64,000 nt of DNA from a virus: positions 1 to 64,000 of the IMG/VR virus record IMGVR_UViG_3300028557_000031. One strand, 5' to 3'. Under the pieces are notes generated by a model that was not told the origin of the DNA, made no database searches, and saw only the letters and a list, made by a program, of their open reading frames with translations. Positions 1 through 8,472 of this stretch are shown here, piece by piece. Each line of letters opens with the position of its first letter. Position 1 is the stretch's first letter. Position numbers and translations under genes: made by a program.

Positions 1-367
1 TTATAAATTCGTAGTTTATCCCTTTATCTGCAAGCTCCTTAATGGTAATAAATCCATCAGGCGTGGCTATTTTAGTATCACCATGAATACAATATTCCAT
101 AGATTCGTAATCGTAATACGAAGCCAAACGATTTGGTTCATAATATACGGCTTGAGTGTAGAGGTTATTTTCAACTTTAGCAAATTGATTTGCTAAATAA
201 AATGATTGTTTGGCTTGAAGTTTTTCCCTTTCGTATTCAGTTTTATCAGTAGTTCTGAGTAATTCCTTTTTATCTAACTTGTAAACAGGAAAATCTTGAT
301 TCATCAAGGCATTAGGACCCAAAGCCCTTGTTAACCTCTGCCAAACCGTTAAATTTCTATTTTTCAT
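1..367 (-). CDS. Portal protein N-terminal extein plus intein start (partial)
   Basis: The reading frame starts at the ATG at 365-367 and runs open off the left edge. The first 92 residues resemble the N-terminus of T4 gp20-type portals: a conserved tyrosine-rich stretch ending in YDYESMEY, where family members continue with a PEI-like helix. Instead residue 93 is a cysteine (codon 89-91) followed by CIHGDTKIATPDGFITIKEL, a textbook intein block A (Cys1, GDT, DG, I-EL). The intein continues beyond the window. Its position just downstream of terL fits a portal gene. Portal identity is inferred from context and the short N-terminal match; the intein start is seen directly. Confidence 0.82.
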   Translation of the reverse strand, partial: MKNRNLTVWQRLTRALGPNALMNQDFPVYKLDKKELLRTTDKTEYEREKLQAKQSFYLANQFAKVENNLYTQAVYYEPNRLASYYDYESMEYCIHGDTKIATPDGFITIKELADKGINYEFI

Positions 368-398
368 TCTTACTCAAACTTAATCCCTTATGGATTAT

Positions 399-407
399 TA
401 TAAATAC
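399..407 (-). promoter_or_regulatory. Late-type motif before portal gene
   Basis: Reads GTATTTATA on the coding strand, 31 nt before the portal ATG. Member of the recurring motif set described in the findings. Confidence 0.5.
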
Positions 408-409
408 TT

Positions 410-2170
410 TTACCTTCCAAATAACCAACCATACTTTTGATAATCATTTCGGGTAGCCTCATAATTTTTAGAGTGATTCATCCCCGAATGATTAAATTGT
501 GGTAAAGAAGGATTAAAATATTCGGATTTTTCTTTATTTTCGGTAACAATAGTAGACCAAGAATCCAACATTGCTTTTGTATGGTTTACCACCTTAACCA
601 ATGAGGGGAATGCCGCTTCCGCAACATAAGTCGCCATTGCAATTGACATAATACAATCATCATGGTGACCTTTTTGGTGGTCAGGTCGACCATTGATATA
701 AATAAAAGTCCCCATTTCATTTACCAGCCTACTCGACCTTACTTTAAATTCATGACGGAGGGATTCTTCAAAGGAAGCGATGATTTGAACCCTTTTATTG
801 TTAAAATTGATTCCAGGTATTTTTTCTTTAACTCTTGGGTCATATTTCCATTTATTTGACATGTCAACCCCATCATAGAAAAAATTTTCATAACCCATTT
901 CTTGAAGTTTTCTTGCCGTTGCAACCCCCATACCACCAGTCAAATCTATAACACACAAGGCACTATACATAATACCCCACTTATATGCAATTTCGGCTAA
1001 TGTATCGGGTGGTAATTTTCCAACAAATTCTAATACTTGTTCTTTTTCATCAAAATCAATAATTACAAAACAAGAAAAGTCTTCAGAATCTCCCCGAGAA
1101 ACATCTATACCCATGACATATTTGTGACCATTTACAGGTTCTTTCCATATCCATAACTGTCCACCTATTAATTTGGCACTTGGTTCCTTAATATCATTTT
1201 TTTGGATATTCTGTAAAAGTTCAGAATCAAATACATTGTCACCTGAACCTAAAAAGTTACATTCTAATTCTTGTGCAACTTTTCTTCTATCATATTTTAG
1301 TTTTTTAACCATACTTTCCAACCAAGATGAGCATGGTTTATAACCGTCTTCAATATATTTGTGTAAAGTATCTAAATTTCTTTCTTTTCTATTTTCAAGT
1401 GATAAATCAATAATACTATCTAATGTGTATTCATGTTTGTTAAGAAGGTAATGAACTAAGTCTTTAGTTTTAACCATATACAAATCTTTGGTATATCTAG
1501 GGTCACGATACCAATACATTTCAGTGATTTTGAAATCATTCATACCACGAAGCGCTTGGTCATAAATTTCATAGTAAATTGCATCAAAACCATTAGGGGT
1601 TGAAATTACAACCACTTTACCTCCTGTAGAAAGAGATGCCATACAAGCCGCCCAAAAATCACTATCGGCCTCAATAAAAGCTGCTTCGTCAAAAATTAAT
1701 GTTGTGGGGGTGTAACCACGAAGTGCATCTTTTGAAGTTGCAACAGCTTTTACTTCACATCCGTTTGATAATTTAAAGTGACGAGCGGAATTTTTTTCAG
1801 GTGCAAACCCTATTCCGACCCAACTTGGCCATTGTTCGGTGAATCCACGGATTTTGTTTGCAAATTCCACCGAAGTATCTAATTTATTTGCAATTATAAG
1901 AACTTTCTCGGGTTTTTCTTTTCTTGCAAATGCTAGTCGTTTACTTGCCCAAGCGGCGGTAACTGTCGATACCCCCGCTTGACGATACTTCAGGGCAATA
2001 TTTTCATTGTACTCCTCATAATCCTCGACAAGTTGAACTTGGTCTTGAAACAATTCCAAAGGTACATAACGGGAAACCGTATTATCGTAAGTTTGTAAAT
2101 AAGTCTTCAGCGCATACGGAGTGCTTTTCATGCACTTTTTATACTCAATAATAACTTGTTCTTTTGTCAT
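410..2170 (-). CDS. terL: Terminase large subunit (packaging ATPase and nuclease)
   Basis: 586 aa, normal length for a T4 gp17-type terminase that drives DNA into the prohead and cuts the concatemer. ATPase domain: Walker A-like KYRQAGVST at 61-69 (the usual lysine is replaced by valine, as in terminases that use an upstream lysine), Walker B LIFDEAAF at 158-165 and coupling motif STPN at 190-193. RNase H-like nuclease domain: acidic residues in GIDVSRGD (Asp356), VIDLTGG (Asp409) and HHDDCIMS (Asp504/505). It lies 6 nt after the upstream structural gene and directly before the portal gene, the usual packaging order. Very confident. Confidence 0.96.
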   Translation of the reverse strand: MTKEQVIIEYKKCMKSTPYALKTYLQTYDNTVSRYVPLELFQDQVQLVEDYEEYNENIALKYRQAGVSTVTAAWASKRLAFARKEKPEKVLIIANKLDTSVEFANKIRGFTEQWPSWVGIGFAPEKNSARHFKLSNGCEVKAVATSKDALRGYTPTTLIFDEAAFIEADSDFWAACMASLSTGGKVVVISTPNGFDAIYYEIYDQALRGMNDFKITEMYWYRDPRYTKDLYMVKTKDLVHYLLNKHEYTLDSIIDLSLENRKERNLDTLHKYIEDGYKPCSSWLESMVKKLKYDRRKVAQELECNFLGSGDNVFDSELLQNIQKNDIKEPSAKLIGGQLWIWKEPVNGHKYVMGIDVSRGDSEDFSCFVIIDFDEKEQVLEFVGKLPPDTLAEIAYKWGIMYSALCVIDLTGGMGVATARKLQEMGYENFFYDGVDMSNKWKYDPRVKEKIPGINFNNKRVQIIASFEESLRHEFKVRSSRLVNEMGTFIYINGRPDHQKGHHDDCIMSIAMATYVAEAAFPSLVKVVNHTKAMLDSWSTIVTENKEKSEYFNPSLPQFNHSGMNHSKNYEATRNDYQKYGWLFGR

Positions 2171-2176
2171 AATTTC

Positions 2177-3466
2177 TTAGTCAGGACGGGAAATTCCCAA
2201 ACCTGATAAGAAATCTAAACCATCATCTTCGGAATCTTCGTCCGTGTCAAAACTTTCGTATTCCTCCTTATTTTGTTTTGCAATTGTAATCAACTCACGA
2301 AAAGAGTCGGTAGCCTTTGCAATTTTTTTGGTGTCTTCGGAAATTGCATTTCCAACAATTTCTAAGAATTCCTCAGCAGGGAGTTTATAAAGTTCCATTT
2401 GGAACCAATTAATCAAACCTTTGTTTTGTTCATCATAAACTTCATCAGGTAACGCAAAACGAATTTTTTCAACAATTTGCGGTCCAATTCTAAGGGACCA
2501 TGCTTCCATAGGTAAAGTATCGGTTTGACCCATAACTTTTTCACGAGTTGTGGGGTCTTCAGGTAAACCATAACGACCTTTAGCCTCTTCCAATCCTTTG
2601 ATTATTTCATGACACACAATGGGAAACAACATCCCGTAAGCTTTAATTACCGTATCGGGAGAACTATCACCATCCTCGTCTTCAAAACCATCATCTCCGG
2701 CGTCCTCAAGTTCAACCTTCCCAGCAACTCCTTGACCTGTAGCACCCATCATCTCAATCATTTGTTCCATGGTAAAGTACATAAAATCATTTAAGGACAT
2801 TATCTCCAAATATGCGGGATAAAGTCTTGGGTCTATTTCATCGAGTTTTTTTCTAATTTCAGGTTTTTGAAAAAGATAGTGACCTTTTTTTGCTGACCCT
2901 TGGATAATTGCGTTGATAATATTTCTCTTATGCTTTTCTAATTCTAAAACTTCTTCAGGGGTTACCTCATCGATGTCAAAACCTGAGTCAATCATAATCT
3001 TTTGAGCGTCCTCTTCGTTTTTTTCCTCTAACTCCTCGGCTTCGTATCTAAAGTTACTAACATCGATTGTTTCACGATTCAAATTTGCCTCAACAATAAA
3101 CCAATCAGAGGGTACTTGGGTATCTTCCAAACAAGCCTCGATTGCCAAGTTTTCCAAAGCATCCCTGTGTCTTGATTCAATTTGCATAACTTGGGGTACT
3201 TTCTGATACATTTCTGAAATTAACATCCTTCCCAACATTTGAGAATTAATTGTTTCTCTTCCTGTAACCTCTCGAACTTTGTCCACAACTTGTTTAAATC
3301 GGTTTGTAACCAATCTTTGTACATCTTCAGAACCTTTTCCCATTGCAGGATTTTTTGCGTAAGGACTCTCAGGGTCTCGGAGTTTTCTTTCGAGACTTGG
3401 GTCCATACGCTCGGGATAATCCCCGTAATCGATTTGTTCTCGAATTTTTCTATTTTTTGCCATCAC
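2177..3466 (-). CDS. Conserved structural-region protein, unknown
   Basis: 429 aa, strongly acidic, with a low-complexity Glu/Asp region near 150-190 and another acidic stretch (EDAGDDGFEDEDGDSSPD) around 255-272. No catalytic motif or membrane segment is visible. The start overlaps the 3' end of the upstream gene by 17 nt and the stop sits 7 nt from terL, so it is translationally linked to packaging genes. A role in head assembly or as a packaging accessory is inferred from position only. Confidence 0.8.
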   Translation of the reverse strand: MMAKNRKIREQIDYGDYPERMDPSLERKLRDPESPYAKNPAMGKGSEDVQRLVTNRFKQVVDKVREVTGRETINSQMLGRMLISEMYQKVPQVMQIESRHRDALENLAIEACLEDTQVPSDWFIVEANLNRETIDVSNFRYEAEELEEKNEEDAQKIMIDSGFDIDEVTPEEVLELEKHKRNIINAIIQGSAKKGHYLFQKPEIRKKLDEIDPRLYPAYLEIMSLNDFMYFTMEQMIEMMGATGQGVAGKVELEDAGDDGFEDEDGDSSPDTVIKAYGMLFPIVCHEIIKGLEEAKGRYGLPEDPTTREKVMGQTDTLPMEAWSLRIGPQIVEKIRFALPDEVYDEQNKGLINWFQMELYKLPAEEFLEIVGNAISEDTKKIAKATDSFRELITIAKQNKEEYESFDTDEDSEDDGLDFLSGLGISRPD

Positions 3467-4343
3467 GAAGAATACTTTGAATTAGTTGTAATACATCTTT
3501 TTTAGCACCTTCCATTTCTTTATTAGAGGCCTTTGGTTTGGGATTTGGTCCTTCGAATGGTTTTTTACCAGGATGTGCAGGACGAATAGAGGGTCTCGTA
3601 CCAGGTTTGGTAGTTGGTTTAACAGGTGCAGTTTCAGTTTCTGCCTCACCCATAGATTGTAACATCCCTAAATCCCCAATAGGACGACTCATACGAACAC
3701 TCTTTCCTCTTTTAGATTTTGGTTTGTAAACCGAGCGACGAATGACACCTTGTTCGGCAATCATATTCAATATTTCTGTTTTTGTCATTTTTGGTTCTAA
3801 ATAATTTTCAACCAAAGATACAATTTCTTCTTCAATAAAAAAATCCATCGGAGATTTTCCTTCCTTTAAACTTTTTTTAACTTGTTTAACACATCTTTCA
3901 AACTTGGCGTTTTTCTTAGGACCTAATTGTGCGTGGCATATTGCCCAAGGATTGTTTTCATCTTTTTCTTCTTCTGACATATCCTCCTTTTTATCAATCT
4001 CGGTATCACCTAAATCACCCATACCATCAGGGGCTTGAACTTGGTGTGGTGCTTGAGTGGTGGCACCACCTTGAGAACTACCCATATAGTCCACATCATC
4101 TTCAGTCATCTCAGTTTCAATACGAACATTAATACCTCTTGAAGTTAAATCTTTGAGTTTCTGTGGTTCCGCTTTTTCAGGGGAAATAATAACAGCACCT
4201 TGTTCTAAGATTGCAAGTTTTTCTAAGAGCACATCGATTTGAGTTTCATTTAATTTTACAACGGTTGTTGGTGATAACCCCATTTCTACCAATTTAACAA
4301 TTTTTTCCTTAGTTTTCATATACAACTTTTTTTTCGAACTCAA
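3450..4343 (-). CDS. Hypothetical structural-region protein
   Basis: 297 aa. N-terminal third is helical, the middle is acidic, and the C-terminal region (about 225-270) is rich in Pro, Lys and Thr, suggesting a flexible linker. A segment WAICHAQLGPKKNAKFERC near 133-151 is followed by a basic helix. It overlaps its neighbours by 35 nt upstream and 17 nt downstream. Family not recognised. Confidence 0.72.
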   Translation of the reverse strand: MSSKKKLYMKTKEKIVKLVEMGLSPTTVVKLNETQIDVLLEKLAILEQGAVIISPEKAEPQKLKDLTSRGINVRIETEMTEDDVDYMGSSQGGATTQAPHQVQAPDGMGDLGDTEIDKKEDMSEEEKDENNPWAICHAQLGPKKNAKFERCVKQVKKSLKEGKSPMDFFIEEEIVSLVENYLEPKMTKTEILNMIAEQGVIRRSVYKPKSKRGKSVRMSRPIGDLGMLQSMGEAETETAPVKPTTKPGTRPSIRPAHPGKKPFEGPNPKPKASNKEMEGAKKDVLQLIQSILRDGKK

Positions 4344-4704
4344 GAATTAGGTCTTTTTCGTAAAGTTTATTTTTTACCGATTCTTCTTCTTCACCAAATT
4401 TAAACACCAATCGATTGTTTTCATCATACTCTTCAATTTCCCAACCTAAAGCAATAACACCGTCCATGGCATCGGACATATTGAAATAATCTGAGTTTTG
4501 AACAAGTTCCAATTTGACATCTGAGTTTCTAAGTACTCCGACTTTATTGATATGTTCTAATTTAGGTGGTGTGGGATATCCACCCGAAGGTGACGACTCC
4601 CATGAATCACCCCACACATCTAAGTTTTCAGAAAATATAAATTCGTAGAGATTGTTTCCCTTATAATCAGGACCTAGTCCATTGATATAAGTTAGATATC
4701 TCAT
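4309..4704 (-). CDS. Hypothetical structural-region protein
   Basis: 131 aa. Begins MRYLTYINGLG and has aromatic- and Gly-rich N-terminal sequence, then an acidic charged C-terminus. Its start overlaps the previous stop by 4 nt (ATGA-type coupling) and its end overlaps the next gene by 35 nt. No family recognised; likely a virion or assembly protein by position. Confidence 0.72.
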   Translation of the reverse strand: MRYLTYINGLGPDYKGNNLYEFIFSENLDVWGDSWESSPSGGYPTPPKLEHINKVGVLRNSDVKLELVQNSDYFNMSDAMDGVIALGWEIEEYDENNRLVFKFGEEEESVKNKLYEKDLILEFEKKVVYEN

Positions 4705-5837
4705 AAAACTATTCCTTCAACAGAGATTTTAATTTGTTTATTTTTATTTTCAAATACCAAATTCTTTTTATTTGTTCTACCAACAAATTCAAAATTTGAG
4801 TTTTCTTCTAAAAACTTCTTACTTGCCAACTCTTGTTCGATGGTCTCTGATAAAGTTTCAATTTTTGAAATAAACGAATTAACTTTTTTCTTGTTTTCAT
4901 TTTTTCTTTCCTCAAACAACTTTTTTGAAAGTTCTACTTCTGAATCCGTAACCTCAAAATACTTACTAAGGACTTTGTCGATATTGCTTTCCCTAACCGA
5001 GTTGTAGTCATAGTCTTCAGAACCCATACCTTCCATAGGTTCTTCCATAGAAACTTCATCCTCAAAATCTAAATCCATTTCAACATCAGCTTCCACATCT
5101 TCAAACTTAGACATAATGTCCTCCATGTCCTCAGGGTCTAATTTAGTCAAATCAAGAGCTGAAAGAACCATGTTAATAACATATTTAATGTCCTCAGAAG
5201 ACATTCCTTCTTGGTCTTCGAGGGCTCTCATTTTTTGAGTCAATTTACCAGTAAGTTTTTGAATTACTTTAAAAGAAACTCTTTCTTCCATATCTTCACC
5301 ACCTGTCATAGGTTCTTCAGCAGGAACATCCAAATCTAGTTCTGTGTCCATACCTAAATCAAGTTCATCGTCACCACCCATGTCGTCCATAGGTAGTTCA
5401 GGTGCGGGAAGCGCCATTGGTTCTGCGGGAACCGCAGGTGTAACAACTTCAGGTGTTGGTGGGGTTGGTGTTTTTAAAACAAATTTCTTTTGTTCACCAA
5501 ACAATTTAACTTCTTCGTTTTGTCCGTTAAGCTCATTGTTTTCTTTAATTATTAAATTTAACTTTCTAAGAGCTTGTGAGTATGAGGAGTGATACTTTCT
5601 ATTTTTCATTGGTTCCATGTAATCTAAAGTGGATTCGTTAATCCCCTTTTTGATAATGTAACCTTGTTTTTCTTTTACAATGTGGTAATCCATTCCATCC
5701 GGTAAATTAATGGAATATTCTGTTGCACCTTCTTTAATGCCTGTTGATGACGTACGGTAGGTGGCAATCTCCATAATTCTTTTTAATTTATCGGCTCCTT
5801 CGAGTTTTTCGCTACCGATTGCTTTTAATTTTGCCAT
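4701..5837 (-). CDS. Hypothetical structural-region protein
   Basis: 378 aa. N-terminal 130 residues are mixed; a Pro/Thr/Glu stretch (about 122-150) leads into a highly acidic Met/Asp/Glu domain with repeated EEPM and MEDI-like strings. The C-terminal 100 residues are Lys/Glu helical. Composition resembles scaffold or internal head proteins, but that is inference. Follows the TPT-repeat gene by 19 nt. Confidence 0.72.
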   Translation of the reverse strand: MAKLKAIGSEKLEGADKLKRIMEIATYRTSSTGIKEGATEYSINLPDGMDYHIVKEKQGYIIKKGINESTLDYMEPMKNRKYHSSYSQALRKLNLIIKENNELNGQNEEVKLFGEQKKFVLKTPTPPTPEVVTPAVPAEPMALPAPELPMDDMGGDDELDLGMDTELDLDVPAEEPMTGGEDMEERVSFKVIQKLTGKLTQKMRALEDQEGMSSEDIKYVINMVLSALDLTKLDPEDMEDIMSKFEDVEADVEMDLDFEDEVSMEEPMEGMGSEDYDYNSVRESNIDKVLSKYFEVTDSEVELSKKLFEERKNENKKKVNSFISKIETLSETIEQELASKKFLEENSNFEFVGRTNKKNLVFENKNKQIKISVEGIVL

Positions 5838-5856
5838 GGTTTTTTTTAATTAATTT

Positions 5857-6666
5857 TTAGTTGTTAAGGCCGTGCATACCCCCTAGTTGTACCGCACTTA
5901 AATCGATTACAGTTCCTTGTTTCCCACCATCGGGACCAACAGGAACCCAATCGGCTGGATGTGGGTATGGAGCAGTGGTTGGTGCAGCATCTCCACAAGT
6001 TACACAAGCCTCGGCTTCATACTGAACATTTACATCAAATACACCAAAAGGTGTTGGTGTAGGTGTTGGAGTTGAAGTTGTCGTTGCCGTAGGACTAGCG
6101 GTAATACTTGGAGTTGGTGTTCTTGTGAGGGTCGCTGTTGGGGTGTTGGTAACTGTTGCGGTATTAGTGGGGGTAATTGTTTGTGTTGCGGTAATACTTG
6201 GTGTTGGTGTCTTGGTAGAACTTGGTGTTTGAGTGACAGTTGAGCTTGGTGTTTGTGTTTGAGTATTTGTTGGAGTGGTGGTTGGTGTACTAGTATTTGT
6301 GGGCGTTGCAGTGGCGGATGAAGTTATACTTGGTGTTGGTGTACGAGAAGCTGTTATACTTGGTGTTGGAGTCACCGTGTTCGTAGGGGTGTTTGTTGGT
6401 GTTCGTGTGGGTGTTGATGTTGGTGATTCCGTTGGTGTTGGTGTTAAGTCTCCCAAACAATCAACACAATTTTCCCATGGACCATTGAATACTGTTACAA
6501 TTTGTGCAAGTGGAGTTTCATCAAAAGTAGTAAGGGTCCAACAACCAATGTTTGTTGCCCCTGCTAATAATTCATAAATTCTACCCGAAACAATTGTAGC
6601 TTCAGTAGCTAAATATCTGAAGGGTTGCCCCGTACAAGAAATTCCAATAAAATAATTCAACGCCAT
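5857..6666 (-). CDS. Thr/Pro-repeat surface or fibre-type protein
   Basis: 269 aa. An N-terminal domain of about 78 residues (two Cys in NCVDCLG) is followed by roughly 125 residues of degenerate TPT, TPS and TNTP repeats, and a C-terminal cap with a CVTC pair near 220. Extended Thr/Pro stalks of this sort occur in phage structural and decoration proteins. A second protein with the same stalk chemistry lies at 19610-21118. Function is inferred from composition. Confidence 0.8.
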   Translation of the reverse strand: MALNYFIGISCTGQPFRYLATEATIVSGRIYELLAGATNIGCWTLTTFDETPLAQIVTVFNGPWENCVDCLGDLTPTPTESPTSTPTRTPTNTPTNTVTPTPSITASRTPTPSITSSATATPTNTSTPTTTPTNTQTQTPSSTVTQTPSSTKTPTPSITATQTITPTNTATVTNTPTATLTRTPTPSITASPTATTTSTPTPTPTPFGVFDVNVQYEAEACVTCGDAAPTTAPYPHPADWVPVGPDGGKQGTVIDLSAVQLGGMHGLNN

Positions 6667-6677
6667 GGACTTTTTTC

Positions 6678-6685
6678 TATAAATA
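6678..6685 (-). promoter_or_regulatory. Late-type motif before TPT gene
   Basis: TATTTATA on the coding strand, 11 nt before the ATG at 6666. Confidence 0.5.
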
Positions 6686-6730
6686 TTGTCAGTTAATAAT
6701 AACTTTAATAAATAAATATCTAAAATGGTA

Positions 6731-7483
6731 TTAATCTACCAATTTTACTTCAACTGATAATTCTTTGTCTGTTTGACGACTAACAGTATTATAGAGTTTT
6801 TCCAACAATCCTGACCTACGAAGGTACTTAAACACCAAATTTTCATAGGAATATTCCCCCTCTTTTTCGAGTCCCGACTTACGATAATCTTTTAATTTTT
6901 TTTTCAGTTTCTCAACTTTTTCTTCGTTGGCTTTGAGTCCTTCTTTTTTGATGTTGGTAATAAGATTTTCTATTTTGTCTTTCCAACCATCGATTTTGGT
7001 CGTTAGAACACCTCTTTCGAGTTGTGGTTTTTCTTTTGAGGGTTTAGAAATCCACTCATCATTTAACACCGAATATACTCCCGAGGCAAAATGCATCTCC
7101 TGAGAATCTTGTGGGTATAGTTCAACTTCGTAACCAAAAATTTTAATATCGTGTTTGTCGTTAAATATCTGTTTTTTAAGACCAAATAAATCTCTGTAAA
7201 GTTGAGATTGTTTTCCGAATTGTTTGTAATCGATAATAAGATGTAGGTCAAAGTCTGAATATTCTGACCAGTTGTAGTTTGATAGACTACCTGTTAGGAC
7301 TACATCTTCAACTTCCAAGTCATCTATTAATGTATCGCCAAATGCTTCGGCAATTTTCATAAGAGCGTCTCTTACTTTTGGTTTAATCACCGCTTCTGAG
7401 GCATCGTCATAGTTTTCCCATACCTTTGGGTTAAGGGTGTCTCTAACTGTGAAGCTCTGAAGTATGGTTGATAGTTGGGCCAT
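6731..7483 (-). CDS. Predicted nucleotidyltransferase (pol beta-like fold)
   Basis: 250 aa. [20 protein letters not shown] at about 65-84 matches the GS...DhD signature of the DNA polymerase beta-type nucleotidyltransferase superfamily; a further acidic residue appears in YEVELYPQD, giving the expected third carboxylate. The C-terminal half is Lys/Glu coiled-coil-like. Substrate unknown: candidates are a protein, an aminoglycoside-like small molecule or RNA. It sits at the upstream end of the head gene run, which argues against it being a tRNA CCA enzyme. Confidence 0.75.
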   Translation of the reverse strand: MAQLSTILQSFTVRDTLNPKVWENYDDASEAVIKPKVRDALMKIAEAFGDTLIDDLEVEDVVLTGSLSNYNWSEYSDFDLHLIIDYKQFGKQSQLYRDLFGLKKQIFNDKHDIKIFGYEVELYPQDSQEMHFASGVYSVLNDEWISKPSKEKPQLERGVLTTKIDGWKDKIENLITNIKKEGLKANEEKVEKLKKKLKDYRKSGLEKEGEYSYENLVFKYLRRSGLLEKLYNTVSRQTDKELSVEVKLVD

Positions 7484-7487
7484 CTGA

Positions 7488-7496
7488 GATAAATAC
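7488..7496 (-). promoter_or_regulatory. Late-type motif before nucleotidyltransferase
   Basis: GTATTTATC, only 4 nt from the ATG; an AGGAGG-like string lies immediately upstream of it. Confidence 0.45.
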
Positions 7497-7503
7497 CTCC
7501 TTG

Positions 7504-7746
7504 TTAGAGTTTGGTGTATTTAAATTTTTTGGCAATATCACTTGAAAAGTATTTCCCTTGAGATTCTGCCATTCTAAACTTTGTGTAGGTTTGATGTGGA
7601 ACTTCATTATATTGGTATTTTGTTCCATTTTTAAATTCTACGACCATTTCTTTTGACTCCGTATCATAGACACTTTTAATGATTGTTGTTGAATCAATCT
7701 CATTGATGATTTTTGTTCCGTCTATAGTTTCTTTTTTTACTCCCAT
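7504..7746 (-). CDS. KTSC-domain small protein
   Basis: 80 aa. The middle reads STTIIKSVYDTESKEMVVEF followed by NGTKYQYNEVP, the pattern of KTSC domain proteins, in which short beta strands precede a Y-x-Y-x-x-VP motif. The biochemical role of this domain is unknown. It ends 20 nt upstream of the nucleotidyltransferase start. Confidence 0.78.
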   Translation of the reverse strand: MGVKKETIDGTKIINEIDSTTIIKSVYDTESKEMVVEFKNGTKYQYNEVPHQTYTKFRMAESQGKYFSSDIAKKFKYTKL

Positions 7747-7791
7747 TGTAAAGATGTTTTTATAAGTTAATTTACTAGTGTATTGTTAATT

Positions 7792-7800
7792 GATAAATAC
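7792..7800 (-). promoter_or_regulatory. Late-type motif before KTSC gene
   Basis: GTATTTATC, 45 nt before the ATG at 7746, the longest spacing in the set. Confidence 0.4.
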
Positions 7801-7826
7801 AAAAAACCCCCAACTTACGCGGAGGG
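7801..7826 (-). terminator. Rho-independent terminator after UVR-protein gene
   Basis: On the minus strand CCCTC, a 10-nt loop and GGGGG are followed by a run of six T. It lies 22 nt past the stop of the 7849-8274 gene. Confidence 0.6.
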
Positions 7827-7848
7827 TCAAAAACAGGGTCTTTGATTA

Positions 7849-8274
7849 TTAGGAAAGTTTCTTTATTTCATCTCTTAATTGAATTGCTTTTTCATAGTCT
7901 TGTTGGTCAACTGCTTTTGTCAGTTGTAAGTTAAGGTCTTCAAGTTTAACTTTATTGTCTTCCAAGTTTTTAATCTTGTCACGAAGCTCCACCGCTTTTT
8001 CAAACTCTTGAAGGTTCACCGCATTTTGGAGTTCTTTTCTAAGACGCTCCAAGGTATTTTGTTCTTCGGGTTGTGGAGTGTTCCCGTAGGTTGACCTAAA
8101 AATCGTGGTGAATTGAATCATACCATCTTCAGAGGTAAAGGTTTCTTTTGACCAATCACCATTCTCATCCTTACCATTCTCTTTTTGCGTTTTACCTTTA
8201 AAGATAAATGGGTCTTGGTTTAACAGTGAGTTAAAAAGGTTGTCAAATTCATTAAATAATTTTCTTCTAAACAT
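7849..8274 (-). CDS. UVR-repeat protein, McsA-like Clp adaptor candidate
   Basis: 141 aa. After a glutamine/lysine-rich N-terminus it carries two UVR (UvrB/C interaction) motifs in tandem, about 76-104 and 112-140, each with the EKA(V/I)xLRD(K/E)I core. Bacterial McsA and the ClpC M-domain use such motifs in ClpC control. It lacks the Cys zinc fingers of Bacillus McsA. It is divergently transcribed from the phage clpC 199 nt away, with shared inverted repeats between, so a role as a partner of that unfoldase is a good inference; other UVR proteins exist. Confidence 0.72.
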   Translation of the reverse strand: MFRRKLFNEFDNLFNSLLNQDPFIFKGKTQKENGKDENGDWSKETFTSEDGMIQFTTIFRSTYGNTPQPEEQNTLERLRKELQNAVNLQEFEKAVELRDKIKNLEDNKVKLEDLNLQLTKAVDQQDYEKAIQLRDEIKKLS

Positions 8275-8340
8275 TTTTTGTATTTTTTAATTTTTTTATT
8301 TGAACCTGATAAGTCAATCCCCGTACCAAATCAAAATAAC

Positions 8341-8394
8341 TGACAAAATGTCTGAATTAGTTTTATTTAGAAATATTTTTATGACATCTTGTCA
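8341..8394. promoter_or_regulatory. Candidate operator: two TGACA-N3-TGTC inverted repeats
   Basis: TGACA-AAA-TGTCT at 8341-8353 and the perfect TGACA-TCT-TGTCA at 8382-8394 start 41 bp apart, close to four helical turns. A half site TCTGACAG follows near 8411. They occupy the intergenic region between the divergent UVR-protein gene and clpC. Binding of a regulator is inferred. Confidence 0.5.
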
Positions 8395-8472
8395 ATTACT
8401 AACAAAATTCTGACAGGGGTTTGGAATTGTCCTTTTTTTGATTAACCTTTGTACAAATCAATTCTATAAATT

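Noticed and set aside
6050-6440. Dense short repeats that look CRISPR-like or microsatellite-like
   Set aside because: They are Thr/Pro codon repeats inside the TPT protein, irregular in unit length with no spacer pattern.
6275-6577. Val/Gly-rich plus-strand ORF
   Set aside because: Antisense shadow of the TPT repeats.
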